Shown: positions 16,753 through 25,412, counted from the stretch's first letter. The stretch: DNA of 37,658 nucleotides from an uncultured Collinsella sp. (GCA_902496455.1 CABVAY010000021.1:1-37658), one strand, 5' to 3'. Notes: generated by a model from the sequence alone, not told the origin. Numbers and translations: made by a program.

Positions 16753-16898
16753 TTGTCGATTCGGTGCATTGTCGCCCAGCAAGAGGGCTTCATGCCGCTA
16801 TCTTGGGGTCAGCAAGAGATGAGGGCGACGCGATTACCACAGTAGCCCTCTCAAAGGAGCGGGTTTTGGGTCCGCAAGTTCGGAAAGGAAGGGTTGCA

Positions 16899-17387
16899 AT
16901 GAGCATCGTCGCAGGGCGCATCGATTATCGACTCCTGCATGGCATCGTCCAGGGCTTCTGGTGTCCCACCTATGCCACGCAGCGCACGATGATCATCGAC
17001 GACGCCACGGCCAATGACGAGGTACGGAAAGCTGCCATGAAGCTTTCCAAGCCCTCTGGTCAGGCGCTCTCGATCATCACGGAGGAGAAGGCCCTCACCA
17101 ATTTCAAGGCCGGTAAGTACGACGACCATACCGTGTTCACCATCGCCCGCGATCCGCAGACGTTCCTTGACCTCATCGAGGCGGGCCAGAAGGTCCCGGT
17201 GCTCACCTTGGGTCTGACGGAGCTTCCGCCCGAGGGCACCCCGGGCGTTCAGGCAGGGCGCCGTGCCTTCATCAAGGAAGAGGATATCCCCGTCTATCAG
17301 AAGATCGCGGCATCTGGCACCAAGATCGAGGTCCGCTATATGACCACCGACAAGCCCGTGCCCATCTCCGAGTACATTTCGTTGTAA
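16899..17387 (+). CDS. PTS system mannose/fructose/sorbose family IIB component
   Basis: A 162-residue cytoplasmic IIB protein that takes phosphate from IIA and passes it to the sugar entering through IIC/IID. The N-terminal signature RIDYRLLHGIVQGFW contains the phospho-acceptor His14 (family form RxDxRLIHGQV). Length equals the usual IIB domain. ATG 16899 has AAGGAAGGG just upstream; earlier in-frame starts lack a site. It is first in the IIB-IIC-IID-IIA order, with IIC six bases after its stop. The substrate is not readable, since mannose-family transporters handle mannose, sorbose, fructosamines, N-acetyl-amino sugars and others. Confidence 0.92.
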   Translation: MSIVAGRIDYRLLHGIVQGFWCPTYATQRTMIIDDATANDEVRKAAMKLSKPSGQALSIITEEKALTNFKAGKYDDHTVFTIARDPQTFLDLIEAGQKVPVLTLGLTELPPEGTPGVQAGRRAFIKEEDIPVYQKIAASGTKIEVRYMTTDKPVPISEYISL

Positions 17388-17393
17388 GGAAAA

Positions 17394-18185
17394 GTGATAA
17401 ACGTGGACGTCAACGCACTCCAGTTTGCCCTGCTCGTCCTCCTTGCGGGTTTCCGCGCGGTCGACGCGTACTCCACCCAGGCGATTCCCTTCATGCACGC
17501 GCTCGTGTGCTGGCTCGCCGGCATTATCCTGGGTGATCCCAATACCGGCCTGATCGTCGGCGGTACTATCCAGCTCATGTCCATGGGTGCCGCAGGTCTG
17601 GGCGGCTCTTCTGCTCCCGACTACGGCATGGCCGGTATGGTCGCCACGGTCACGGCCTGCATCACCGGCAAGGGCGATGTCTCTGTCGGTCTTGCCATCG
17701 GCGTCGTTGTCGCCATGCTCTACGTGCAGCTCGACGTTATCTTCAAGATCTACAACTCCTGGGTCTTCAAGGTTATCCGCGGCTATGCCGTCAAACGCGA
17801 CTACAAGAAGATGCTTGCCTCGTGCTTCCTGTCTCACGTGTGGCTGTTCCTCCAGGGTGCGCTCCCGATGATCATCGTTCTCGCCTTTGGCAAGTCCGCG
17901 GTCGAGGCCATCAATGCCTTCATGCCCGCTTGGTTCACCGGCGGCCTTTCCATCGCTGCAGGCGTGCTGCCCGTCACCGGCTTCGCCATCCTCCTGACCT
18001 TCATGCCGGTCAAGAAGTTCTACGCGTTCCTGATCGCCGGCTACGTACTCGCCGCCTATCTGAACCTCTCCGTCCTGCCCATCGCACTCCTTGGCGCTGT
18101 TGTCGCTATCGAGTACTTCCGTTTCAAGTCTGAGACCCCCGCTGTCGCCGCTGCCGAGATTGGAGGCGAGCTCGAAGATGAGTAA
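17394..18185 (+). CDS. PTS system mannose/fructose/sorbose family IIC component
   Basis: A 263-residue membrane permease subunit, the usual size for IIC. The glycine-rich GIILGDPNTGLIVGGTIQLMSMG segment near residues 43-65 is characteristic, and about six to seven hydrophobic helices follow. The start is GTG 17394, placed tightly behind AAGGA; GTG 17403 is an alternative three codons on. The last eight bases overlap the IID start (ATGAGTAA), which suggests translational coupling of the two membrane subunits. Confidence 0.92.
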   Translation: MINVDVNALQFALLVLLAGFRAVDAYSTQAIPFMHALVCWLAGIILGDPNTGLIVGGTIQLMSMGAAGLGGSSAPDYGMAGMVATVTACITGKGDVSVGLAIGVVVAMLYVQLDVIFKIYNSWVFKVIRGYAVKRDYKKMLASCFLSHVWLFLQGALPMIIVLAFGKSAVEAINAFMPAWFTGGLSIAAGVLPVTGFAILLTFMPVKKFYAFLIAGYVLAAYLNLSVLPIALLGAVVAIEYFRFKSETPAVAAAEIGGELEDE

Positions 18186-19059
18186 CTTCTTCAAGCCCAA
18201 GGATTTCAAGGATTTCGATGAGGCTCCGGAGCGCCAGCCGCTTCCCGATGGTTCCTACGAGCCGGTTCTGACCGACGAAGACCTTAAGATCTGCTCTCGC
18301 CGTATGTGCCTCATGGATACCGTGTCGTACTCCTATGCAACTCAGAACGCCCCGTGCGCCATGTTCGCCTCGTACTACGCGCTCCGCAAGATTTACGGCA
18401 ATGATGAGGATGCCTTTAACACGGCGATCCTGAACCAGCTCGACTGCGTGTTCAACGCGACTCCCCCCGTTTCGGGCCTGCTGCTCGGCGCCGGCCTCGC
18501 TATCGAGGACAAGGGCCATCTGAACGGTATGAACGCCGAGAACGATCTCAAGGTCGGTCTCATGGGCCCCATCTCGGGTATCGGCGATGTCTTTATCTGG
18601 ATTCTGCCCATGACGATTCTCGGCTCCATCGCCGGCTACATGGCCCAGCAGGGAAGCCCCGTCGGAATCCTGCTTTGGCTCGCCGTGTGGGTCGCCCTCT
18701 ACTTCTGGCGCATGCAGAATTACGTTCAGGGTTACAAGGCCGGTGCTTCCGTTGTCACCAAGATGGGCGATAAGCTCAATGTCCTGACTGACGCCGCTTC
18801 GATCCTCGGCCTTACCGTGGTGGGCTCGCTCATCTACAGCGCCGTCAAGATCTCTACGCCGCTTACGTTCACCTATGGCGAGATCTCGCTCGGCATCCAA
18901 GAGGGCGTGCTTGATCAGATCTTCCCCAACCTGCTCGCGGTCCTGCTTGCAGTGCTCGTCTACAAGCTGATCAAGAAGGGCGTCAAGCTCAACTGGATCA
19001 TCTTGGGCATCCTGGTTGTGAGCTGCGTCTGCGCCGGTTTCGGTATCCTCGCCGCCTAA
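18178..19059 (+). CDS. PTS system mannose/fructose/sorbose family IID component
   Basis: A 293-residue IID protein that forms the membrane complex with IIC. Seen are the soluble N-terminal part with MDTVSYSYATQNAPCAMFA, the LMGPISGIGDVFIW segment near residues 125-138, and C-terminal membrane helices. The start is ATG 18178, inside the last codons of IIC. An earlier in-frame start in the IIC gene has no site of its own. It is followed by a 216-bp gap packed with four hairpins before IIA. Confidence 0.92.
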   Translation: MSNFFKPKDFKDFDEAPERQPLPDGSYEPVLTDEDLKICSRRMCLMDTVSYSYATQNAPCAMFASYYALRKIYGNDEDAFNTAILNQLDCVFNATPPVSGLLLGAGLAIEDKGHLNGMNAENDLKVGLMGPISGIGDVFIWILPMTILGSIAGYMAQQGSPVGILLWLAVWVALYFWRMQNYVQGYKAGASVVTKMGDKLNVLTDAASILGLTVVGSLIYSAVKISTPLTFTYGEISLGIQEGVLDQIFPNLLAVLLAVLVYKLIKKGVKLNWIILGILVVSCVCAGFGILAA

Positions 19060-19086
19060 GCGCTTTCCACCCGCATCCTTCCTTTT

Positions 19087-19210
19087 GCCGGGAGGCCTTT
19101 CCCCGGGTCTCCCGGCGTGTCGCGGGCGCCATCCCGCGACAACGGTTCGCATCGAACCGTTCCATAGCAGCCGCCGCATCTTACCTACACGCCGCGGCGG
19201 CTGCTATGGA
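19087..19210 (+). promoter_or_regulatory. Four back-to-back hairpins between PTS IID and IIA
   Basis: Four perfect stems follow each other almost without gaps: GCCGGGAG/CTCCCGGC (19087-19094 with 19109-19116), TGTCGCGGG/CCCGCGACA (19118-19126 with 19133-19141), ACGGTTCG/CGAACCGT (19142-19149 with 19153-19160), and a 17-bp stem (19161-19177 with 19194-19210). No T-run follows. The second, third and fourth abut exactly. Such a block inside an operon could act in mRNA processing or protection, giving different levels of the membrane subunits and IIA, or be a structured regulatory RNA. Confidence 0.7.
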
Positions 19211-19275
19211 ATGATTCGTCTAGACGACGCTTCGCCGCTGCATGGGGCGCCGTCTTCGATTCAAGGAGATAGCTT

Positions 19276-19677
19276 ATGAGACACGTCGTGCTCGCATCGC
19301 ATCACCGGTTTGCCCAGGGGCTTCTCGACACGCTTGAATTCTTGGGTGCCAAATGCGATTTTCACGTTGTATGCGCCTACGTCGATGAGCGGCCGCTCGA
19401 GCCTCAGGTTGCCGCGGTGTTCGAACAATTTGGCCCCGATGACGAGGTGCTTGTTCTGACCGATATCCTTGCCGGAAGCGTCAATCAGAAGTTCATACCC
19501 TATGTGGGGCGCAACGTGTTTGTGGTTGCGGGCGTGAATGTGGTGCTCGCCATGGAGCTTTGTCTGGCGCCTGCTCCGCTCACGACCGAGGGCATCGAGG
19601 AAGCCATTGCGATGGCCGGCGCATCTATCAAGCTCATCAACACCCTCACTGTCGAGGATGACGAGGACGACGAATAG
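19276..19677 (+). CDS. PTS system mannose-family IIA component
   Basis: A 133-residue IIA protein, the usual size for a free EIIA-Man domain. The phospho-acceptor is most likely His9 in LASHHRFAQGL, aligning with THG of E. coli ManX; His10 is next to it. The acidic tail (VEDDEDDE) is an addition. ATG 19276 has AAGGAG seven bases upstream. It accepts phosphate from HPr and passes it to IIB encoded at 16899. It is split from the IID gene by the hairpin block. Confidence 0.88.
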   Translation: MRHVVLASHHRFAQGLLDTLEFLGAKCDFHVVCAYVDERPLEPQVAAVFEQFGPDDEVLVLTDILAGSVNQKFIPYVGRNVFVVAGVNVVLAMELCLAPAPLTTEGIEEAIAMAGASIKLINTLTVEDDEDDE

Positions 19678-19747
19678 CTCATTTGGGCGTGATCGGTTAG
19701 ATGACTGCGTACCCTTTTTCTGTTCCGTGGATTGAAAGGAAGAGACC

Positions 19748-20614
19748 ATGCTTATCAGCGAGGTTATCCAGCGCGTCAAGGACTATAGCGGCGGTATCGA
19801 CTCGTTCACTGGCAAACCGATCGATGAGGAGACCACCCGTGACAAGGTACTTTATGGCGATACCGCTCAGGAATGCACGGGAATCGTGACGTGCATCTGG
19901 CCCACGGTCGACATCATCAAAAGAGCGCGCGAACTCGGTGCCAACTGCATCATCAGCCACGAGGCCATCTTCTGGAACCATGGCGACCATCAAGATACGG
20001 TGGGCGACACGGCGGCATTCAAGGCCAAGAAAGAACTACTTGATGACTGGGGCGGCGCGGTCTGGCGTTGCCATGATTTTATCCATTCCCGTGTGCCCAT
20101 TGATACGGACAGGGCCATGGCCGACGGTATCTTCTATGGCCTAGCCGATAAGCTTGGCTGGCTCGATTACCGTGTGGGCGACGATAGGGGCTTCTGCCTT
20201 GAGTATGAGATCCCCGAGACGGACGCTACCGAGCTTGCCCGCGAGCTGGTCGCAAAGCTCGACCTCAACGGTACGCGCATTACGGGCGATTCGCATGCGC
20301 GCGTGCGCCGTGTGCGCATACCGATGCATGTGACGGGCGAGGCCAAAAGCGACACGCATGAGATTAACGAAACCGACGCCCGCGGCGACGACTGTCTCAT
20401 GACCATGGAGTTCATTGATTTCACTACGTGCGAGTACATCCGTGACGCCGGCATGCTTGGACAAAACAAATGCGCCATCACCATCGGCCACTTCAATCTT
20501 GAGGAACCGGGCATGGAGTACATGGTGCACTGGCTGCCCGAGGCGCTGGGGACCGATGCGATTCCGACGACATTTGTACGTATGGAGGATACGTACCGTT
20601 ACGTCGTTGCCTAA
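19748..20614 (+). CDS. Nif3-like dinuclear metal centre protein
   Basis: A 288-residue protein resembling the Nif3/YbgI family, hexameric proteins with a two-metal site and uncertain function (often annotated as GTP cyclohydrolase type 2 homologues). The motif ANCIISHEAIFWNHGDH near residues 64-80 matches the conserved metal-binding segment, and IGHFNLEEPGMEYM near 250-263 matches the C-terminal His/Glu pair. An AAAGGAAG site precedes ATG 19748. Being inside a PTS unit hints at hydrolysis or ring opening of the imported compound, but this is inference. It is followed by a strong terminator before the next gene. Confidence 0.75.
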   Translation: MLISEVIQRVKDYSGGIDSFTGKPIDEETTRDKVLYGDTAQECTGIVTCIWPTVDIIKRARELGANCIISHEAIFWNHGDHQDTVGDTAAFKAKKELLDDWGGAVWRCHDFIHSRVPIDTDRAMADGIFYGLADKLGWLDYRVGDDRGFCLEYEIPETDATELARELVAKLDLNGTRITGDSHARVRRVRIPMHVTGEAKSDTHEINETDARGDDCLMTMEFIDFTTCEYIRDAGMLGQNKCAITIGHFNLEEPGMEYMVHWLPEALGTDAIPTTFVRMEDTYRYVVA

Positions 20615-20630
20615 CGGATAAGGAAAGTAT

Positions 20631-20669
20631 GCCCGGGACGGTCCATGTGACAGACCCCGGGCTTTTTTT
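20631..20669 (+). terminator. Intra-operon terminator/attenuator before the ceramidase-like gene
   Basis: GCCCGGG (20631-20637) pairs with CCCGGGC (20656-20662) and seven Ts follow (20663-20669). The T-run ends 15 bp before the next ATG, leaving room only for its GGAGG site. Transcription of the downstream genes must therefore pass through this hairpin. Confidence 0.85.
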
Positions 20670-20684
20670 GAATGGAGGAAAGCT

Positions 20685-21917
20685 ATGAAGGCCGCAAGCG
20701 TTTCCGTTGATATCACGCCTCAAGGCAAATTCTGGATGGAGGGCTATATCCACCCCATCCGAAAGGAGCCGGGACTCGGCACCCACGACGAGCCGCGCGC
20801 GACGCTACTTTTGGTCGAGGTCGAAGGCGTGCGGGCGCTGTTCGTTTCGATCGATGTGTGCATTCTCAAGGCCGAGACGACCGCCGCGATGAGGGCTGGG
20901 CTGTCGGATCTGCTGGGGGTCGAGACGGAGCACATCGTCATCAACTCGATCCATACGCATTCCGCCGCGAACGGATTCGAAGGTGCTGGGGCCATGGGCA
21001 TTCCCACCACGCCGGGATACGTTGAGTATGTGACCGGCTTGGTGCTTCAGGCCGCAACACGGCTTTGCGATCGTGAGCGTGACGTTAAGGCCCAGATGCT
21101 CGTGCGCCACGTGCGCGGCTGGTATTCGAATCGTAACGACGCCGAGCTCCCGTTCGACGATGAGGCCCTGATTCTGCGCTTTGTTGACGAGGGTGGGTCC
21201 GTGGCGGGTGCCATGCTCAACTTCAACTGTCACGCGACGGTCGTCGGGCCCACCAACCGCCTGCTCACGACCGATGTTCAAGGTGGTGTGCGCGACGAGC
21301 TCGTCGATTGGATTGGCTGCGTGCCCTATATCTTTACGGGCGCTTCGGGCGACCTGGGCAACCGTCAGTTCCGCCAGGGCAACGATTTCGCCGAGCTCCG
21401 ACGCGTCACCAACGGTATTGCCGGCGAGATCATGAAGGGTTCGTTTGAGCCGGTCGAGCTTTCGGCGCCCAAGGTGAGCCGTTTTTCGCACCATGTCCAC
21501 TACAGCAACGAGCAGTTCTACCCTGAGTACCAAAAGCAGCTTGACGAGGTCCTTGAGGTGCTCGCCAACAATCCTACCTTCGACGAGAAGAAGCTCGCCG
21601 ATACCGAGAAGGCTATGCTCGAGGACCAGCTCGAGCGCCACGAGATGGACTTTACCGTCGAGATGACCACACTCGACTTTGGCAACGTGGTGTTCGTGAC
21701 CTTCCCCGGCGAGCTGGCGAGTGAGCTCGGCGCCATGGTCAAAGGAGCGTTCGAGGGAACGGGCAAGCATCCCGTGGTGATCGGCTACGCCAACGATTAT
21801 CAGGGCTATTTTGTTGCGGCGCATACCTATGGCGGAACGAGCTACGAGAGCTATGTGACGCAGATGCCCAAAGGTTGGACCGAGGAGATGCTCGAGATCT
21901 ATCGGGAGCAGCTGTGA
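20685..21917 (+). CDS. Neutral/alkaline ceramidase-family hydrolase, N-terminal domain only
   Basis: A 410-residue protein related to the catalytic N-terminal domain of neutral/alkaline ceramidases, zinc amidases that cut N-acyl bonds. Family motifs seen are SVDITPQG (residues 7-14), the zinc-ligand motif HTHS (90-93), a second ligand His183 in NFNCHATVVG, and TGASGDLGN (218-226), where the catalytic Ser is expected in the family's GD-S/P-N loop. Classical neutral ceramidases are about 650-780 residues and secreted. This one lacks the C-terminal domain and has no signal peptide, so it should act in the cytoplasm. In a PTS unit it may deacylate or de-amidate an imported phosphorylated compound, which is inference. 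Its stop overlaps the next start (GTGA). Confidence 0.8.
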   Translation: MKAASVSVDITPQGKFWMEGYIHPIRKEPGLGTHDEPRATLLLVEVEGVRALFVSIDVCILKAETTAAMRAGLSDLLGVETEHIVINSIHTHSAANGFEGAGAMGIPTTPGYVEYVTGLVLQAATRLCDRERDVKAQMLVRHVRGWYSNRNDAELPFDDEALILRFVDEGGSVAGAMLNFNCHATVVGPTNRLLTTDVQGGVRDELVDWIGCVPYIFTGASGDLGNRQFRQGNDFAELRRVTNGIAGEIMKGSFEPVELSAPKVSRFSHHVHYSNEQFYPEYQKQLDEVLEVLANNPTFDEKKLADTEKAMLEDQLERHEMDFTVEMTTLDFGNVVFVTFPGELASELGAMVKGAFEGTGKHPVVIGYANDYQGYFVAAHTYGGTSYESYVTQMPKGWTEEMLEIYREQL

Positions 21918-22753
21918 GGTCGCCGGATACGCTGAGACCACAGGCAGATGAACTTGCGGTCGGGTTTTTTGACGTCGACGGCACACTTGTCTATCGCGAT
22001 CCCGAGACAGGGCCCGGCAGCGTGCCAAGCGAGCGGGTTTGCGAGGCGATTCGGGCGTTTGCCCGTGCGGGCGGGGTTCCCGTTATCGCGTCGGGGCGTG
22101 CAATGCCCGGACTCGTTCAGCTGTTTGACCTGCTTCCGTTTCGCGGCTGCGTGAGTCTGGACGGCGCCTACGTTCAGTTCGACGGCGAGGTCATTGCCGA
22201 CCGATACTTCGAACGCGTCATGCTGGAACAGATGGTCTCCGAGATGCTCCGGTGCAGGATGGCGGCCTTTTTCGAGGGAACGGACGGGTGTGTCGAGCTT
22301 TCGCCCACGGGGGAAAGCCTGTATGACTGGGGCGAGGTTGCCTGCGATCTGGAAGGCATGGCCCGCGCTAATCCGTCGCTGCGTTTTGGCAAGGTCGACT
22401 TTATCGATTCCGCGACGCCGGCGTATCGGGACAGTGCGTATCTTCAGCGTGAGCTCGGCTACTACAACGTGGGCGACGGATGTCACGAGCTGGTGATGCC
22501 GGGCGTCGACAAGGGCTCGGGCCTGCGCCTTTTGGCAAAGAGGATCGGGCGGGATTTGCCGGACGGTTTTCGAAGGATGCGGACGTATGCGTTCGGCGAT
22601 TCGGAAAACGACCTTGCGATGTTCGAGGCCGCAGATGTGTCCGTCGCGATGGGGCAAGCGGTCCCGCATGTGCGTAAGGCCGCCGATTATGTGACCGATT
22701 CCTGCGCCGAGGACGGTGTGGCGACGGCATTGGAGGCACTCGGCCTTATCTGA
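21914..22753 (+). CDS. HAD-family phosphatase (Cof type), PTS-linked
   Basis: A 279-residue haloacid-dehalogenase phosphatase. Motif I is FFDVDGTLVY near residues 17-26 (nucleophile Asp in DVDGT), a central cap of type C2 lies between, and motif IV is FGDSENDLAMF near 222-232. The start is GTG 21914, overlapping the previous stop by four bases, with GGGAG upstream. The overlap shows co-translation with the ceramidase-like protein. It probably removes phosphate from a sugar-phosphate intermediate. A similar protein is encoded at 25473. Confidence 0.87.
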   Translation: MRSPDTLRPQADELAVGFFDVDGTLVYRDPETGPGSVPSERVCEAIRAFARAGGVPVIASGRAMPGLVQLFDLLPFRGCVSLDGAYVQFDGEVIADRYFERVMLEQMVSEMLRCRMAAFFEGTDGCVELSPTGESLYDWGEVACDLEGMARANPSLRFGKVDFIDSATPAYRDSAYLQRELGYYNVGDGCHELVMPGVDKGSGLRLLAKRIGRDLPDGFRRMRTYAFGDSENDLAMFEAADVSVAMGQAVPHVRKAADYVTDSCAEDGVATALEALGLI

Positions 22754-22785
22754 GGGGCTTCATCGGAGGTATCGTCGAAATGGCG

Positions 22786-22822
22786 AATGGGGCAAACAGA
22801 ATTACCCGTTTGCCCCATTTTT
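22786..22822 (+). terminator. Terminator of the PTS/hydrolase unit
   Basis: AATGGGGCAAAC (22786-22797) pairs perfectly with GTTTGCCCCATT (22808-22819), running into five Ts. It sits between convergent genes and may slow minus-strand read-through as well. Confidence 0.87.
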
Positions 22823-22826
22823 GTGT

Positions 22827-25397
22827 CTAGTCGCGTTGTTTAGGCTTGCTGGCGTAGAACTTCTTCTTTTTTGGTTTACCGGCGGGGGAGGGCTTGCCGT
22901 TGCCGCGCGGCCCCCGGTCGCCTGCCTGCGCGTGCGCGGGCGCCGTTGCGCGAGGCTTACGGGCCTCGGGGTTGCGCAGCTCCTCGGTTCGCTCGGCAAT
23001 CTCCTCGGCGCTAAAGCCGACCTCGGCCATGGCGTCCTCGATGGGCAGGCGGCGCACGATATAGCAGTGGTGCACCTTCTGGTTGCGCGCGAAATCCTCG
23101 GGGATGGTCTGCGCCGTAATGTCCTCCAACACCACGCCCGCGCGGGCGAGCTTGCGCGTCTCGGGGCGGAAGCCGCGCAGGTTGCAGCTAAAGATGGCGT
23201 GGCCGCCCTGTGCGAGCAGGCGCGATACGCCGGCCAAAAGCTCAACATGGTCGCGCTGGACATCCCAGGTGCGGCGGCCCATCTTGGATGAGTTCGAGAA
23301 CGTGGGCGGGTCGACAAAGATCAGGTCCCAGCGGTTGCGCGTCTGGCGCTGGTCGCGAATCCAGGCGAGCACGTCGTCGCGCACAAAATGATGCTGAGGC
23401 CCCACAAAGCCGTTCTGGCGCATGTTGCGCTCGGCCCAGTCCAGATAGGTGTTGGAGAGGTCGACTGTCACGGTCTCCTCGACGCCGCCGTCTGCCGCAT
23501 AGCAGGTGGCGGTGCCGGTGTAGGCAAACAGGTTGAGGAAGCGGCGCGCCTGCTTGGCGTGCTCGCGCACTAGGTTGCGGGTGACGCGGTGATCCAGGAA
23601 GATGCCCACATCCAGATAGTCGTCAAAGTTGACGGCAAAGGTGAGCCCGCCCTCTTCGATGAGCGGCAGGCGACGGCGCGCGATGTTGGCGCGCTCGCCT
23701 GATGCGCCCTTACCGGCGCCCTGCTTGCCGTACTGCGAGCCGCCGCGCGAACGCATGCGGGCCTTGGCGTGCACATGCTCGGCCGGAACATCCAGGATGC
23801 GCGGCGCGATGGCCAAGATGTCGAGCATGCGGGCCTGGGCTAGCGCGGGATCGATGGTCTTAGGCGCGGCGTACTCGGCGATGACGAGCCAGCGGCCCGG
23901 CGTCTGCGGGCAGCCCTCGTACAGGTCAATGGCGGCGGAGTAGTCGGGCAGGTCGGCATCGTAGACGCGGTAGCAGCTCACGCCCTCGCGCTTGGCCCAC
24001 TTGCGGCGCAGACGGGCATTCTTGCGCAGGCGGTTGGCGAACTGCTCCGACTCCGGGATGAGCACGGGCAGTGGCTTGCCGTCGCCCAGGTCGAGTGTGG
24101 CGGCAGGCTCGGGCATGGGGGTGTCGGTGGCGTTGTCGTTGACTTCGTCGGCATCCGTGACCTCGGCCTCGGCATCCGCACTGGTCGAAGCCTCAAACGC
24201 CGCGGCGGCCTGCTCGAGCGAAGGCCAGACTTCGACGGTCGCCTCCTCGTTGTTGGGCATGACGGCAATCGAGCGCTCGGGCTCGGCGTGGAGCGCGCGG
24301 GCCAGCAATCCGTCGCGGGTGAGCGCGGCGACCGGTGCCGAGGCAAGCTCGGGCGCGCGGCGCAGCTCACCGACCAGCGTCATGGCGTCGTGCATGAGCG
24401 AAAGCGGGGTTTCGGTGGTGTCTGCGACCACGGCGGCACCGGCGACGGCGCCCGCGTGGTCCAGCACGGTGGCGGACTTGGCGGCGCAAAAATCGACAAA
24501 ACGCTTGTAGCCGGCGCACTTGACCATGCGCTCGGCGGTCTTGCGGGCGGCGGGGTCGATGTCTACGGCCACAATGCGTGCTTGGCGCTCGCGTGCTGCC
24601 GCCTCGCGCTCGCGTGCCTCGGCAAGCAACTGCTCCCACAGAGCGGCGTCGTGCAGCTGCCAGCCCTCAAAGCCCCAGTGGTCGCGGGCGGCGCCCGGTG
24701 CACGGTCAGTCAGGATATTCACGGCCTCCAGCAGCAGGCCGCCGCCGGCGCACGAGGCGTCGATCAGCGTGGGCAGGGCCTCGTTCTCGTAATCGTCGGC
24801 CGTCAGCTCGCGCTCGCACAGCGTGGTCCAGCCGACCTGCGAAAGCACCAGGGCGGCGTAGTCGGGGCGCAGCACGTGCGAGCCCTCGCCGGCACGGGTC
24901 GCCGCGGGCGGCAGGCGCTTGAACAGCGGGTCGCCCGAAAGATCCAGGCTGATGCTCGCGCGGCGCTGGCGCAGCGAAAGCAACAGGTGAACGTCGGGAT
25001 CGGCAACGTCGACATCGGCGCGACGGCCCGTGGTCTCGGCCAGACGGTCGCACAGCGCGTCCTTGGCGCGCAGGGACGAGAAGCGCGTGTTGCGCAGCTG
25101 CTCGGTCACGCCGCGGGCGGTGATGGCGATGGTGGCGCCGGGGCGGATGATGGTCTCCCAGGTGATGTCGTAAACGCTATCGTACAGCTCGTCGGCATCC
25201 TGCGCCTCAAAGCGCCCGAGCACCGCAAACACGCGGCTCGCTAGGCGCGACCACAGACAGGCGCGGTAGCCTTCTTCGAGCTCGCCCTCAAATGTAGCGC
25301 GGCCCTTCAGCCGGCGAACATGCGAAAGCCCGAGGCGTTTAAGCTCATCGGCGAGTGCGGACTCAAAGCCCTCGGGGCAGCTTGCGTAAAATTCCAT
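22827..25397 (-). CDS. rlmL: RlmKL-type 23S rRNA methyltransferase with a degenerate RlmL half
   Basis: An 856-residue protein with the RlmKL layout. A THUMP domain lies in ~50-165, the RlmL (m2G2445) methyltransferase in ~170-400, a linker in ~400-470, and the RlmK (m7G2069) methyltransferase in ~480-800. The RlmK half keeps DPPTFSNSSKM near residue 696 and NLFAYTGTAT. In the RlmL half, the SAM motif is DASCAGGG (~213-220) in place of DPMCGSGT, and the NPPYGER catalytic motif is replaced by ADTTETP (~325). This half is therefore probably inactive or altered. A basic, low-complexity tail (~815-856) could bind RNA. GAGAGG precedes ATG 25397. Confidence 0.88.
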   Translation of the reverse strand: MEFYASCPEGFESALADELKRLGLSHVRRLKGRATFEGELEEGYRACLWSRLASRVFAVLGRFEAQDADELYDSVYDITWETIIRPGATIAITARGVTEQLRNTRFSSLRAKDALCDRLAETTGRRADVDVADPDVHLLLSLRQRRASISLDLSGDPLFKRLPPAATRAGEGSHVLRPDYAALVLSQVGWTTLCERELTADDYENEALPTLIDASCAGGGLLLEAVNILTDRAPGAARDHWGFEGWQLHDAALWEQLLAEAREREAAARERQARIVAVDIDPAARKTAERMVKCAGYKRFVDFCAAKSATVLDHAGAVAGAAVVADTTETPLSLMHDAMTLVGELRRAPELASAPVAALTRDGLLARALHAEPERSIAVMPNNEEATVEVWPSLEQAAAAFEASTSADAEAEVTDADEVNDNATDTPMPEPAATLDLGDGKPLPVLIPESEQFANRLRKNARLRRKWAKREGVSCYRVYDADLPDYSAAIDLYEGCPQTPGRWLVIAEYAAPKTIDPALAQARMLDILAIAPRILDVPAEHVHAKARMRSRGGSQYGKQGAGKGASGERANIARRRLPLIEEGGLTFAVNFDDYLDVGIFLDHRVTRNLVREHAKQARRFLNLFAYTGTATCYAADGGVEETVTVDLSNTYLDWAERNMRQNGFVGPQHHFVRDDVLAWIRDQRQTRNRWDLIFVDPPTFSNSSKMGRRTWDVQRDHVELLAGVSRLLAQGGHAIFSCNLRGFRPETRKLARAGVVLEDITAQTIPEDFARNQKVHHCYIVRRLPIEDAMAEVGFSAEEIAERTEELRNPEARKPRATAPAHAQAGDRGPRGNGKPSPAGKPKKKKFYASKPKQRD

Positions 25398-25412
25398 GGG
25401 TGACCTCTCTGG

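Noticed and set aside
16620..16898. Sigma-54 promoter upstream of PTS IIB
   Set aside because: A LevR-like regulator made this worth looking for, but I found no GG-N10-GC element with good flanking bases.
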